Assembly: GCF_014645895.1 (NCBI RefSeq)
Contig: NZ_BMMP01000002.1
Coordinates: 496,001-560,000 of the forward strand
Direction: 5' to 3'
DNA length: 64,000 nt
From: Streptomyces daqingensis
Lineage (GTDB): Bacteria; Actinomycetota; Actinomycetes; Streptomycetales; Streptomycetaceae
Shown here: positions 8,497-18,413 of the stretch, piece by piece
Layout: each line of letters starts with the position of its first letter
Position numbering within the stretch: the first letter of the stretch is position 1
Made by a program: the position numbers and the translations under genes
The notes under the pieces: model-generated
What the model was told of the DNA's origin: nothing
The model's input: only the letters and a program-made list of their open reading frames with translations
Databases searched by the model: none

Positions 8497-9587
8497 CGGT
8501 TGGCCTCCGCCCGCTTGCGTATGTACGCGTTCAGCAGGGTCGCGATCAAGAGCATCGCCCCCAGGAAGAACTTGAACCAGTCGGGCTCCCACTGGGCGTA
8601 GACGATGCCCTTGCTCGTCATGCCGAAGATGAGCGCTCCGACCGCCGCGCCGACCGCCGAGCCGTAGCCGCCGGTGAGGAGGCAGCCGCCGATGACGGCG
8701 GCGGCGATGTAGATCAGCTCGTTGCCGACGCCCTCGCCGGACTGGACGACGTCGTAGTTGAACAGCAGGTGCTGCCCCGAGATCCACGCGCCCAGCGCGA
8801 CTCCGAGGTAGAGGCAGATCTTCGTACGGGCGACGGGAACGCCGACCGCCCGCGCGGTGTCCTGCCCGCCGCCCACGGCGAAGATCCAGTTGCCGGCACG
8901 GGTGCGGAGCAGGATCCAGGTGGCGACGGCCACCAGGGCGAGCCACCACACGACGGTGACCTGGATCTGGACGGACCCGACCGACAGCTCCGAGGCGAAA
9001 AGCGCCTGGGCGGAGGCGAAGCCCTCCATGTCGCCGATGCCCTTGGTGGAGACGGTGCCGCTGATGAGCTTCGTCAGGCCCAGGTTGAGCCCGGTGAGCA
9101 TCAGGAACGTGCCGAGAGTGATGATGAAGCTCGGCAGCTTCGTCCGCACCAGCAGGTAGCCGTTGAAGAAGCCGATGCCGAGCGTGAGCAGCAGCGACAC
9201 CCCGACGCCGACCCACACGTTGGCCGTCATCTGGTAGCTGAACATCGACGAGATCAGGGACGAGGACGTGACCATCACGCCCGTCGACAGGTCGAACTCG
9301 CCGCCGATCATCAGCAGCGCCACGGGCACCGCCATGATCCCGATGGTGGAGGAGGCGTAGAGGACCGTGGAGAGGCTGGAGGCCCGCAGGAAGCTCTCGG
9401 CTGCGAACGAGAAGAAGACGAAGACAGCCACCGCGCCCACTACGGCGCCGAGTTCGGGCCGCCCCATCAGCCGGCTCAGCAGCGAGCGGTGCACCAGGCG
9501 TTCGTCGGTCCTGTCCTTCTCCGGTGCCTCGGACGGCGCCGTGCCGGCGGGCTCCGGTGTGGGTGTCGGAGTGGGTGTAGCCGTCAT
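8493..9587 (-). CDS. sugar ABC transporter permease (RbsC/CUT2 type)
   Basis: A 364-residue integral membrane protein with about 8-10 hydrophobic helices after a Thr/Pro-rich cytosolic start. It is characteristic of the BPD_transp_2 family: [21 protein letters not shown] near residue 100, [13 protein letters not shown], and [20 protein letters not shown] near the C-terminus. These permeases form the channel for ribose-, inositol- or related pentose/polyol transporters. ATG 9587 overlaps the stop of the preceding lipoprotein gene, and its own stop overlaps the ATPase start, so the three genes are translationally coupled. Confidence 0.9.
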   Translation of the reverse strand: MTATPTPTPTPEPAGTAPSEAPEKDRTDERLVHRSLLSRLMGRPELGAVVGAVAVFVFFSFAAESFLRASSLSTVLYASSTIGIMAVPVALLMIGGEFDLSTGVMVTSSSLISSMFSYQMTANVWVGVGVSLLLTLGIGFFNGYLLVRTKLPSFIITLGTFLMLTGLNLGLTKLISGTVSTKGIGDMEGFASAQALFASELSVGSVQIQVTVVWWLALVAVATWILLRTRAGNWIFAVGGGQDTARAVGVPVARTKICLYLGVALGAWISGQHLLFNYDVVQSGEGVGNELIYIAAAVIGGCLLTGGYGSAVGAAVGALIFGMTSKGIVYAQWEPDWFKFFLGAMLLIATLLNAYIRKRAEANR

Positions 9588-10618
9588 CGCGTTCCCCGCT
9601 TCGTGTACTTCTGCAAGGTCGGTGCGTCCTTCTTCGTGAGGATCTGCGGGCCGGTCAGCACGGGCTTGCCGCCGCCCAGCATGTCGGCGTTGTAGCGGTG
9701 CAGCCACAGCAGGTCGACGGCCTCGTAGCCCTGGAGGTAGGGCTGCTGGTCCACGGCGAAGCCGAGTGAGCCGTCCTTGAGGCCTGTGACCACCTGGTCG
9801 TTGAGGTCGAAGGTGTCGATCTCCGCCTTGCTGCCCGCCCCCTCGGCGGCCTTCACGGCGGTGGGGGCGAAGGGCGCGCCCAGCGTCACGACGGAGTCGA
9901 TCCCGCCGTCGGACTGGAGTTCGGCCTCCAGCGACGACTCGACCGAGGGCATGTTCGTCCCGTCGACGTGCAGGTTGCGCACCTTGCCGTCGAAGGTCTC
10001 GCGGATGCCGCGGCAGCGCTCTTCGTGCCCGACGTTGCCCTGCTCGTGCAGGACACAGACGGCCTTCTTGCGCCCGCGGTCGTTCAGCTCCCTGCCGACG
10101 GCCTCGCCGGCCAGCACCTCGTCCTGCCCGATATGGGCGAGCGCGCCGAACTTGCGGGACTCGTCCTGGCCGGAGTTGACGGTGACGACGGGAATGCCGG
10201 CCTTGGCGGCCTTCTTCAGCACGCCCTTCATCGCGTCGGGCTTGGCGAGGGAGACGATCAGCCCGTCGACCTTCTTGTCGACGGCCGACTGCACGAGCTG
10301 CGCCTGCCGCCCCGCCTCGTCGTCGTGGGAGTAGAGGAACTCGATGTTGTCCTTGCGGGCCGCGTCCTCTGCTCCGCTCTGCACGATGTCCCAGAAGGTG
10401 TCGCCCTCCCCGGAGTGGCTCACCATCGCGATCTTCCAGCGGGGCGTACCGACGGCGGCCTCGCCTCCGACGGCGGCGTTGCGTTCCTCCTCGGCCCGCT
10501 TGCCGCCGGTGCTGCTGCACCCCGCGAGCGGGATCGCCGCCGCGAGGAGCCCCGCGACGGCGGCCCGCCCGGCGCGCGCTCCTGCTCGCTTGCCGCGGAA
10601 CCTCTCCAGCCTGGACAC
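9584..10618 (-). CDS. sugar-binding lipoprotein, second of two tandem paralogues
   Basis: A 344-residue solute-binding lipoprotein with a GTG start at 10618. The signal peptide ends in lipobox LAGC (Cys at about residue 34). The mature part is a periplasmic-binding-protein type 1 fold (peripla_BP_4 family: [45 protein letters not shown]). It is roughly three-quarters identical by eye to the gene upstream, with long identical DNA stretches, indicating a tandem duplication. Differences concentrate near the N-terminus and in short surface segments. It would capture a sugar or polyol outside the membrane for the adjacent permease. Confidence 0.88.
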   Translation of the reverse strand: MSRLERFRGKRAGARAGRAAVAGLLAAAIPLAGCSSTGGKRAEEERNAAVGGEAAVGTPRWKIAMVSHSGEGDTFWDIVQSGAEDAARKDNIEFLYSHDDEAGRQAQLVQSAVDKKVDGLIVSLAKPDAMKGVLKKAAKAGIPVVTVNSGQDESRKFGALAHIGQDEVLAGEAVGRELNDRGRKKAVCVLHEQGNVGHEERCRGIRETFDGKVRNLHVDGTNMPSVESSLEAELQSDGGIDSVVTLGAPFAPTAVKAAEGAGSKAEIDTFDLNDQVVTGLKDGSLGFAVDQQPYLQGYEAVDLLWLHRYNADMLGGGKPVLTGPQILTKKDAPTLQKYTKRGTR

Positions 10619-10730
10619 GTGCTGCTGACCTCTCGGTACGGGTGGCGCTGTTCTTCCTGGTCGCCGCGGCGGCAGCCGTCACCGGCGCGGACCCCCGCGC
10701 CAGTATCCGCACTCCCCCCGCGGCGTCCTG

Positions 10731-11741
10731 TCACCGGGTGCCGCGCTCGGTGTACTTCTCCAGCCTCGGCACGTCCTTCTCCGTGACGATCTGCGGACCG
10801 GTCAGCACGGGCTTGCCGCCGCCCAGCTCGTTGGCGTTGTACGCGTGCAGCCACAGGGCGTCGACGGCCTCGTAGCCCTGGAGGTAGGGCTGCTGATCCA
10901 CGGCGAAGCCGAAGCTCTTGTCCTTCAGGCCCTTCACGACCTGCGCGTTGAGGTCGAAGGTGTCGATCTCCGCGTCGCTGCCGGCCTTCTCCTTCGCCTT
11001 CGCGGACGTCGCCGCGAACGGGGCGCCGAGGGTGAGGACGGTGTCGATGTCCGAGTCGGACTGCAGCTTGGCCTCGACGGAGGACTGCACGTCCGGCATG
11101 TTCGTGCCGTCGACGTTCAGCGTCGACATGTCCCCGTCGAAGGTCTTCTTCGCACCCGCGCAGCGGTCCTCGAGGGAGACGTTGCCCTGCTCGTGGATGA
11201 CGCACAGGGCCTTCTTGCGGTCCCGTTTGTTCAGCTCGTCGCCGACGGCCTCACCGGCGATCGACTCGTCCTGCCCGATGTGCGAGAGCGCGCCCATCTC
11301 CTTGGAGAACTCGCCGCCGGAGTTGATCGTGATGACCGGGATGCCGGCCTTGGCGGCCTTCTTCAGCACGCCCTTCATCGCATCGGGCTTGGCGAGCGTG
11401 ACGATCAGCCCGTCGACCTTCTTGTCGACGGCCGACTGCACGAGCTGCGCCTGCCGCCCCGCCTCGTCGTCGTGCGAGTAGTCGAACTGGACGTTGTCCT
11501 TGCGGGCCGCGTCCTTCGCTCCGCTCTGCACGATGTCCCAGAAGGTGTCGCCCTCCCCGGAGTGGCTCACCATCGCGATAGTCATCCGGGGGGTGTTGAC
11601 GCCTTTGCCGCCGCCGGCCCCGTTCGCCTTCTCCTCGGAGCCCTTGCCGCCGGAACTGCTGCAGCCGGCGGCCAGGAGCGCCGCGCTCGTCAGGGCTATC
11701 GCCACCGTTGTTGCTCTACGTGCTCTACGCCGAAGGACCAT
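10731..11741 (-). CDS. sugar-binding lipoprotein, first of two tandem paralogues
   Basis: A 336-residue lipoprotein from ATG 11741. A positively charged start (RRRARR) precedes a hydrophobic stretch and lipobox LAAGC (Cys at about residue 27), then a Gly/Ser-rich linker. The domain and key segments match the next gene, 112 bp downstream. It is the first gene of the ABC operon, and its upstream region holds two TTTGTCCGAACA repeats, the likely targets of the GntR regulator encoded nearby. The neighbouring Gfo/Idh/MocA dehydrogenase suggests inositol or a similar polyol as the ligand; this is inference. Confidence 0.88.
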   Translation of the reverse strand: MVLRRRARRATTVAIALTSAALLAAGCSSSGGKGSEEKANGAGGGKGVNTPRMTIAMVSHSGEGDTFWDIVQSGAKDAARKDNVQFDYSHDDEAGRQAQLVQSAVDKKVDGLIVTLAKPDAMKGVLKKAAKAGIPVITINSGGEFSKEMGALSHIGQDESIAGEAVGDELNKRDRKKALCVIHEQGNVSLEDRCAGAKKTFDGDMSTLNVDGTNMPDVQSSVEAKLQSDSDIDTVLTLGAPFAATSAKAKEKAGSDAEIDTFDLNAQVVKGLKDKSFGFAVDQQPYLQGYEAVDALWLHAYNANELGGGKPVLTGPQIVTEKDVPRLEKYTERGTR

Positions 11742-11781
11742 GAGCGGAGTTCTAGCCGTGGTCGGAGCAGGGCGTCAATAC

Positions 11782-11820
11782 TTTGTCCGAACATTCTCCA
11801 CGACAGTTTGTCCGAACAAA
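11782..11820. promoter_or_regulatory. paired GntR-type operators before the ABC operon
   Basis: TTTGTCCGAACA at 11782-11793 and TTTGTCCGAACAAA at 11807-11820 repeat in the same orientation, 25 bp apart. Each is a near-palindrome of the type found perfectly (TTGTCCGGACAA) before the dehydrogenase gene. The nearer copy is 41 bp upstream of the SBP1 start codon, overlapping where a promoter should be. The remaining gap to 12034 is GC-rich with no further feature. Confidence 0.65.
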
Positions 11821-12034
11821 CTCGGCGAGGCCTGCGGCGGAACACGGGACGGAGCCCCCGCACGGAACCGGGCGCGGACAGGAAGCGGACCTCACGCGGA
11901 CGGGACGCGGGTGAGGGTGCGGGCGGGAGGCGCCTGCGCGCGCCTGAGAGGGCGCGGTCGCGGCCCGGCCGGACGCAGGCGGGCGCGGAACCGGCCGCTC
12001 CGGCCAGGGACCGCCGACGGTCACGACCGGACGG

Positions 12035-12793
12035 TCACGACCGGACGAGGAGCTGGAACTCGAAGGCGTAGCGCGAGGCCCGGTACAGGTGCGAGGCGTA
12101 CTCCACGGGCCGCCCGGTGTCGTCGAACGTGGTGCGCTCCATGGTCAGCAGCGGCGCACCGGCCTCCTCCCCCAGCAGCTTCGCCTCCTCGGCGGTGGCG
12201 ACGCGCGCCCCCACCGACTGCCGCGCGCTGTGCAGGGTGATGCCGGCACCGCGCATGAGCCGGTAGAGCCCCGTGGACTCCAGCTCCGCACGGGTGTCCC
12301 CGGGCAGCAGGTCGCTGGGGAGGTGGTTGCACAGGTAGGCCATGGGCTCGCCGTGCGTCAGCCGCAGCCGCTCCACCCGGCGCACGTCGCCGCCTTCGGG
12401 GACGGCCAGCGCGGCGGCGACCTCGGGACCCGCCGCCTCCGTCTCGTAGTGCAGCACCTGCGTCGCCGGCCGCTGCCCGGCGGCCTCCAGGTCGTCGTAG
12501 AGGCTGCTCAGTTCCAGCGGGCGGCGCACCTGGCTGTGCACGACCTGGGTGCCGATGCCGCGCCTCCGCACGAGCAGGCCCTTGTCGACGAGCGACTGGA
12601 TCGCCTGACGCACCGTGGGCCGGGACAGCCCCAGCCGCCCCGCCAGCTCGATCTCGTTGCCGAGGAGGCTTCCGGGGGAGAGCCGGCCGCGTTCGATGGC
12701 GGCTTCCAGTTGCTGGGCGAGCTGGAAGTACAGAGGGACCGGGCTGGCGCGGTCGACGCTGAACTCGAGGTCGACGGGATCATTCTTGGCCAC
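12035..12793 (-). CDS. GntR-family (HutC/FadR-like UTRA) transcriptional regulator
   Basis: A 252-residue regulator. The N-terminal winged helix (about residues 10-75) reads PLYFQLAQQLEAAIERG, then LAGRLGLSRPTVRQAIQSLVDKGLLVRRRGIGTQV, typical of GntR. The C-terminal part (about 90-245) is a UTRA ligand-binding domain (LRLTHGEPMAYLCNHLP and MERTTFDDTGRPVEYASHLYRA). GTG 12793 is chosen because the domain begins a few residues later; longer readings start on TTG inside the operator. It is encoded between the ABC operon and the divergent dehydrogenase gene, and similar palindromes precede both, so it very likely represses both and responds to the sugar. Confidence 0.85.
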   Translation of the reverse strand: MAKNDPVDLEFSVDRASPVPLYFQLAQQLEAAIERGRLSPGSLLGNEIELAGRLGLSRPTVRQAIQSLVDKGLLVRRRGIGTQVVHSQVRRPLELSSLYDDLEAAGQRPATQVLHYETEAAGPEVAAALAVPEGGDVRRVERLRLTHGEPMAYLCNHLPSDLLPGDTRAELESTGLYRLMRGAGITLHSARQSVGARVATAEEAKLLGEEAGAPLLTMERTTFDDTGRPVEYASHLYRASRYAFEFQLLVRS

Positions 12794-12841
12794 GGGTGGA
12801 GCGTAGTGCGCGGGGCGGCCCACCGGAAGGCGTAAGTCTGG

Positions 12842-12906
12842 TTGTCCGGACAAAGCGCACAGCTACTCCATGGCCGTCCTGTACGGCGCTGCAATTGTCA
12901 GGACAA
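12842..12906. promoter_or_regulatory. two GntR-type operators between gntR and the dehydrogenase gene
   Basis: TTGTCCGGACAA at 12842-12853 is a perfect 12-bp palindrome, and TTGTCAGGACAA at 12895-12906 differs at one central base. Their centres are 53 bp apart, about five helical turns. The second abuts a TTGACA hexamer (12911-12916) that could be the -35 element of the dehydrogenase promoter. The pair can serve both the regulator (left) and the dehydrogenase (right). Confidence 0.65.
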
Positions 12907-12946
12907 AGTGTTGACAGCACTTGAGCGCACCGGCGAACGTGTCCCC

Positions 12947-13951
12947 ATGCGCATCGGACTCATCGGCACCGGCCGTATCGGCACCTTCCACGCCCGCACC
13001 CTCACCGCGGCCCCCGGAGTGACGGAGGTACTCCTCACCGACGCGGACGCCGCCCGCGCCGCCGAGGTGGCGGCCGAACTCGGCGCGACGTCCGTGCCGT
13101 CCCCCACCGAGCTCCTGCTGACCCACGGCGTCGACGCCGTCGTCATCGCCTCCGCGACCGCCTCGCACGCGGGGCTCATCCGCGAGGCCGCGGAGCACGG
13201 CCTGCCCGTCTTCTGCGAGAAGCCCATCGCCCTCGACCTGCCCGGCACGATGGAGGCGCTGCGGACCGTCGAGGAGGCGGGGAGCCTCCTGCAGATCGGC
13301 TTCATGCGCCGCTTCGACGCCGGCTACGCCGCCGCGCGCGAGGCCGTGCGCTCGGGCAGCCTCGGGAGGCTGCACACGGTGCGCGCCATGACCTCCGACC
13401 CGGCCCCGCCCCCGGCCGCCTACCTGCCGCTCTCCGGCGGCCTGTACCGGGACTGCCTGGTCCACGACTTCGACGTGCTGCGGTGGGTCACCGGGCGCGA
13501 GGTCGTCTCCGTGTACGCGGCGGGCTCCGACGCCGGCCCCTCGATGTTCCGTGATGCCGACGACGTCGACACCGCCGCCGCCGTCCTCACCCTGGACGAC
13601 GGCACGCTGTGCACGGCGACCGCGACCCGCGTCAACGGGGCGGGCTACGACGTGCGCATGGAACTCGCGGGCGAGAAGGACCAGGTGGCCGTCGGGCTCG
13701 ACGCCCGCACGCCCCTCACCTCCCTCGAGCCGGCGGCGGGCAGCTCCCGGGGCACCCCCTGGCCGGGCTTCCTGGAGCGGTTCGCACCCGCCTACGAGGC
13801 CGAACTGACCGCGTTCGTCAAGGCCGTTCGGGGCGAGGCGCCCAACCCCTGCGACGGCTACGAGGCGCTGGCCGCGCTGCGCGTCGCGGAGGCGTGCGAG
13901 CGCTCGCGGCGCGAGGGGCGTCCCGTGGCGATGTCGGAGTTCGCCAGCTGA
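12947..13951 (+). CDS. Gfo/Idh/MocA-family oxidoreductase (inositol 2-dehydrogenase-like)
   Basis: A 334-residue NAD(P)-dependent sugar/polyol dehydrogenase. The Rossmann motif is GLIGTGRIG (residues 4-12), followed by the EKP signature (FCEKPIALD, about residue 91), whose Lys binds cofactor and substrate. The C-terminal half contains GGLYRDCLVHDFDVLRW, with the Asp/His pair expected of IolG-type enzymes. ATG 12947 is chosen because MRIGLIG is the conserved start. It is divergent from the GntR gene and shares its operators, so it likely oxidises the substrate imported by the ABC system. Inositol is the best guess; related cyclitols or sugars are possible. Confidence 0.85.
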   Translation: MRIGLIGTGRIGTFHARTLTAAPGVTEVLLTDADAARAAEVAAELGATSVPSPTELLLTHGVDAVVIASATASHAGLIREAAEHGLPVFCEKPIALDLPGTMEALRTVEEAGSLLQIGFMRRFDAGYAAAREAVRSGSLGRLHTVRAMTSDPAPPPAAYLPLSGGLYRDCLVHDFDVLRWVTGREVVSVYAAGSDAGPSMFRDADDVDTAAAVLTLDDGTLCTATATRVNGAGYDVRMELAGEKDQVAVGLDARTPLTSLEPAAGSSRGTPWPGFLERFAPAYEAELTAFVKAVRGEAPNPCDGYEALAALRVAEACERSRREGRPVAMSEFAS

Positions 13952-14080
13952 GGCACGGCGGCAGCGCCCAACGGGCCGCCTCTCGCCGCGAGTTGGGCTG
14001 CACGCGGCCCCCGCCCGTGACGGACCGCCGCCCGGCCGCCGGTCCGGTGAACGGATCGGCGGACAGCGGGCGACGGTCCC

Positions 14081-14512
14081 TCAGGGGCGGACGTACGGAC
14101 GGGTCATGATCTCCATGTTGTGACCGTCCGGATCGTCGAAGTACGCGCCCCGGCCCCCGAACAGGTCGTTGACACGGCCGGGTTCGGTGTGGCCGGGGTC
14201 GGCGTAGTAGGTGGTACGGGACGCCTCCAGGCGGGCGATCATCGAGTCGAACTGCTCGTCTGGCACGAGGAACGCGTAATGCTGCGGCTGGACCGGCTCG
14301 TCCCTCTTCTCGTAGTAGTCGAGGGTCACGCCGTTACCGAGGTCCACGGGGAGGAACGGCCCGAACGGGGCGCCGACCTCCAGGCCGAGGACACCGGCGA
14401 TGAACTCCGCGGACAGACGCCGGTCCCGGGCGTAGACGGCCGTGTGGTCGAGCTGGACCGCGGTCGTGTGCGGACCGGGTTCGCGGTGCGGTTGCTGCTG
14501 ATCGTCGGGCAT
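14081..14512 (-). CDS. VOC-family (glyoxalase/dioxygenase fold) protein
   Basis: A 143-residue single VOC domain: opening VQLDHTAVYARD (metal His), a middle LDYYEKRDEPVQPQHYAFLV (second His), and the C-terminal YFDDPDGHNMEIM with the metal Glu. This is the pattern of glyoxalase I, fosfomycin-resistance and extradiol-dioxygenase relatives; the particular reaction cannot be told. ATG 14512 is used. It stands alone, with the methyltransferase gene 263 bp upstream in the same direction; that gap shows nothing else recognisable. Confidence 0.75.
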   Translation of the reverse strand: MPDDQQQPHREPGPHTTAVQLDHTAVYARDRRLSAEFIAGVLGLEVGAPFGPFLPVDLGNGVTLDYYEKRDEPVQPQHYAFLVPDEQFDSMIARLEASRTTYYADPGHTEPGRVNDLFGGRGAYFDDPDGHNMEIMTRPYVRP

Positions 14513-14775
14513 GCGTGTGTCTCCAGGTCCTGAGCGCGATGGAAAGGCACTCCGCCGGTGTCTGCGGACGGGGTGCGGGGAGGCAGGACGCGGAGACCGG
14601 CGGGCCTCTCGCCCGCCTCGCACTCACGGCGAGGCCGGGAGCCCCACTCGTGCTTGGCGCATGGCCGACCCGGCAGTCACCCGGTCAACGTAGCCCGCCT
14701 CGCAGGCCGGGACAACGCCGTTTCGGCCACGGCGCCGCAAGCCGGTCGGGCCCCTGATCACACGGACCCAGGAAC

Positions 14776-16131
<1,356 letters not shown>

Positions 16132-16190
16132 GGGGGCACTCCCTCGTCGTCCGGCGACAGGTCCCGGATGCGGCGGCCCTGCTCGCGTCA

Positions 16191-16224
16191 TACTCAAGAA
16201 TATGAATAGTCATTTTCTTGAGTA
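16191..16224. promoter_or_regulatory. palindrome TACTCAAGAA-N14-TTCTTGAGTA (candidate PadR operator)
   Basis: Two perfectly complementary 10-bp arms flank a 14-bp AT-rich spacer, standing out in a GC-rich genome. It lies 60 bp from the NTF2-like start and 102 bp from the PadR start, between two divergent genes. Autoregulation from such a site is common in the PadR family. Confidence 0.6.
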
Positions 16225-16325
16225 CCATGGCTGACGTCCGGATGACCAGCGTCCGGGCACGGAGCTGCGGCGGGTGGCCGGAAACGCCCCCCGGCCGGGG
16301 CAGGCTCAGGAGAGGAGACGATTCA

Positions 16326-16907
16326 GTGGCACTGCGTCACGCCGTGCTGGCGGCGCTGCTCGACGGGGAGTTGAGCGGCTACCAGCTGGCGAAGGCTTTC
16401 GACATGGGCGTGGCCAATTTCTGGCACGCCCTCCCCCAGCAGCTCTACACGGAGCTTTCGAGACTGGAGAGGGACGGCATGGTCGCGGGCCGCGAGGTCG
16501 TGCAGGACGCGCGGCCCAACAAGCGGCTCTTCCGGGTCACCGACGCGGGGCAGGCCGAGCTGGAGCGCTTCGCCTCGGCCGCCGCCAAGCCCTCCTTCAT
16601 CAGGGACGACCTCCTGGTCAAGGTGCAGGCCGCCGACAGCGTCTCCACCGGCCCGCTGATCGAGCAGCTCACCGAACGGGCCGAGTTCGCCGAGGCCAAG
16701 ACGGCGCTGTTCGAGGCGCTGCTGCTGAAGATGCGCGACGGACTCGGGGAGGACGAGTTCCTCAAGTACGGGGAGCGGATCGGCCCGTATCTGACCTGCC
16801 GTCGCGGCCTGGAGTTCGAGCGCGGCAACCGCGACTGGTGCCGGCGGACCGCGCAGGTCCTGCGGGAGAGAGCGCACACGTCGGAGGCGTCCCGTGTCCG
16901 GTCTTGA
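16326..16907 (+). CDS. PadR-family transcriptional regulator
   Basis: A 193-residue regulator. The start is GTG 16326, preceded by GGAGAGGAG. The N-terminal winged helix (residues about 1-80) reads VALRHAVLAALLDGELSGYQLAKAF, then QLYTELSRLERDGMVAGRE, and KRLFRVTDAGQAELERF, all standard PadR. The C-terminal helical part (about 90-190) is the dimerisation/effector domain of the longer (VirC) subfamily. It overlaps the next gene by 14 nt, so the two are co-transcribed. Confidence 0.85.
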   Translation: MALRHAVLAALLDGELSGYQLAKAFDMGVANFWHALPQQLYTELSRLERDGMVAGREVVQDARPNKRLFRVTDAGQAELERFASAAAKPSFIRDDLLVKVQAADSVSTGPLIEQLTERAEFAEAKTALFEALLLKMRDGLGEDEFLKYGERIGPYLTCRRGLEFERGNRDWCRRTAQVLRERAHTSEASRVRS

Positions 16908-17691
16908 GGATCTTCGCTACGTCGCCCTCGGCGACAGCCAGACCGAGGGCCTCGGCGACGGCGACGGGTCAGCGGGCCTGCGCGGGTGGGCCGACCGCCT
17001 CGCCGAGCAGCTCGCGGCGCACCACCCGGGCACGCGGTACGCCAACCTCGCCGTACGGGGCAGGACCGCCGGGCAGGTCCGCGAAGGGCAGCTCGCCCCG
17101 GCGCTCGAACTGCGGCCCGGGCTGGCCACGGTCGTCGCCGGGATGAACGACCTGCTGCGCCCCAGGTTCGACGCCGACGAGGTCGCCGGCCATCTGGAGG
17201 CGATGTACGCCGCGCTCACCGCCCGGGGAGCCCGCGTCGCGACGCTCACCTTCCCCGACCTCGCCCGCATCACCCCGCTCGCCCGCCCCCTCGCCCCCCG
17301 CGTCGGGGCCCTGAACGACCGCATCCGGCTGGCCGCGCGACGTCACGGCGTCACCGTCGTCGAGACGTCGCACCACCGGGTGGTCACCGATCCCCGTCTG
17401 TGGAGTCCCGACCGGCTGCACGCCGGGCCCCTGGGCCACGAGCGGATCGCCGCCGCCGTGGCCCACGCGCTGGAGCTGCCCGGCAGCGACGACTCGTGGA
17501 CCCGGCCGCTCCCCGGACCGTCCGCGGCGGTCCCCGCCGGGTTGCGTGCCGCGGCGGGCGAGCTGCGGTGGGCTGCGTCCTTCCTCGGGCCGTGGCTCGC
17601 GCGGCGCGTGCTGGGCCGGTCCTCCGGCGACGGCCGCTCGGCCAAGCGCCCGGAGCTGCTGCCCGTACGGCTCAGAGGTACTTCACCATGA
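16894..17691 (+). CDS. cytosolic SGNH/GDSL hydrolase
   Basis: A 265-residue SGNH hydrolase without a signal peptide. Block I is VALGDSQTEG (Ser about residue 15), block II NLAVRGRTAGQV (Gly), block III AGMNDLLRP (Asn), and block V PDRLHAGPLGHERIA (Asp/His). This is the FeeB/GDSL-2-type lipase/esterase group common in streptomycetes. The GTG start at 16894 lies inside the end of the PadR gene. Its 3' end overlaps the convergent GNAT gene by 20 bp. The substrate is unknown. Confidence 0.85.
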   Translation: MSGLEDLRYVALGDSQTEGLGDGDGSAGLRGWADRLAEQLAAHHPGTRYANLAVRGRTAGQVREGQLAPALELRPGLATVVAGMNDLLRPRFDADEVAGHLEAMYAALTARGARVATLTFPDLARITPLARPLAPRVGALNDRIRLAARRHGVTVVETSHHRVVTDPRLWSPDRLHAGPLGHERIAAAVAHALELPGSDDSWTRPLPGPSAAVPAGLRAAAGELRWAASFLGPWLARRVLGRSSGDGRSAKRPELLPVRLRGTSP

Positions 17692-18166
17692 ACGTGCAGG
17701 CGTCGGCGACGCGGTGGAAGACGCCGGTGCCGTCCCGGTAGACGCCGCAGTCCAGGTAGGGCGTGGACGCGGTGTAGCCGAGCCGCTTGTAGAGGTCGGC
17801 GGTGCGCGGGTTGTTTCTCTCCACGCCCAGGCCGACGCAGGAGCACCGCCGGTCGCGCACACGGCCTTCGGCGGCCTGGATGAGGGCGGTGCCCACGGAC
17901 TGGGCGCGCAGCGTGCCCGGCCAGTTGCCGAGCCCCTGGATCTCCGGGCAGTTCTCGTGGACGGCGCGCACCTCCGGCGCGTCGCAGCCCTCCCAGAGCA
18001 CCTCGCAGCTGCCCACCGGCAGATTGCCGCGCCAGGCGACGAGGAACGTGCTGGCACCCGCGTCGTGGCGGGCGAAGCGAGGACCGTGGAGCGACGTCGA
18101 CCCGGGGCAGGGCATGTGCTCGTCGAGCAGCACGACGTCCTCTTCCCGGCACTCGCTGATCCTCAT
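17672..18166 (-). CDS. GNAT-family N-acetyltransferase
   Basis: A 164-residue acetyltransferase. The central WRGNLPVGSCEVLWEG (beta-4), the acetyl-CoA loop region SVGTALIQAAEGRVRDR (the usual QxxGxG/A is replaced by RAQSVGTAL) and CVGLGVERNNPRTADLYKRLGY (motif B) identify it. ATG 18166 is used, with AAGGCGG just upstream. It acetylates a small molecule or protein amine; the substrate is not predictable. The neighbouring gap 18167-18413 holds no feature I can support. Confidence 0.8.
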   Translation of the reverse strand: MRISECREEDVVLLDEHMPCPGSTSLHGPRFARHDAGASTFLVAWRGNLPVGSCEVLWEGCDAPEVRAVHENCPEIQGLGNWPGTLRAQSVGTALIQAAEGRVRDRRCSCVGLGVERNNPRTADLYKRLGYTASTPYLDCGVYRDGTGVFHRVADACTFMVKYL

Positions 18167-18413
18167 CCGCCTTAGCGTAGGTTCATGTTGTGCGGGTGAG
18201 GTGGGGGTTGCGGAGGCATGTGAGGCGGAACATGCGGGCCGTGCCGCGCGGTAGGCGTCGGCGTCGCGCAAGTCACGCCGCTCCGAGCGGAGTTGCGGCC
18301 GCCCGCAGGGGGCAACGGACCGCCTCAGGCGTGGCGGGCCGGAACCGCCGCACGCCCCGGGAGCCGAGTCGGCCGCGCCTCCCGCGCCGAACTCGCAGCC
18401 GTGGCCGGTGACT

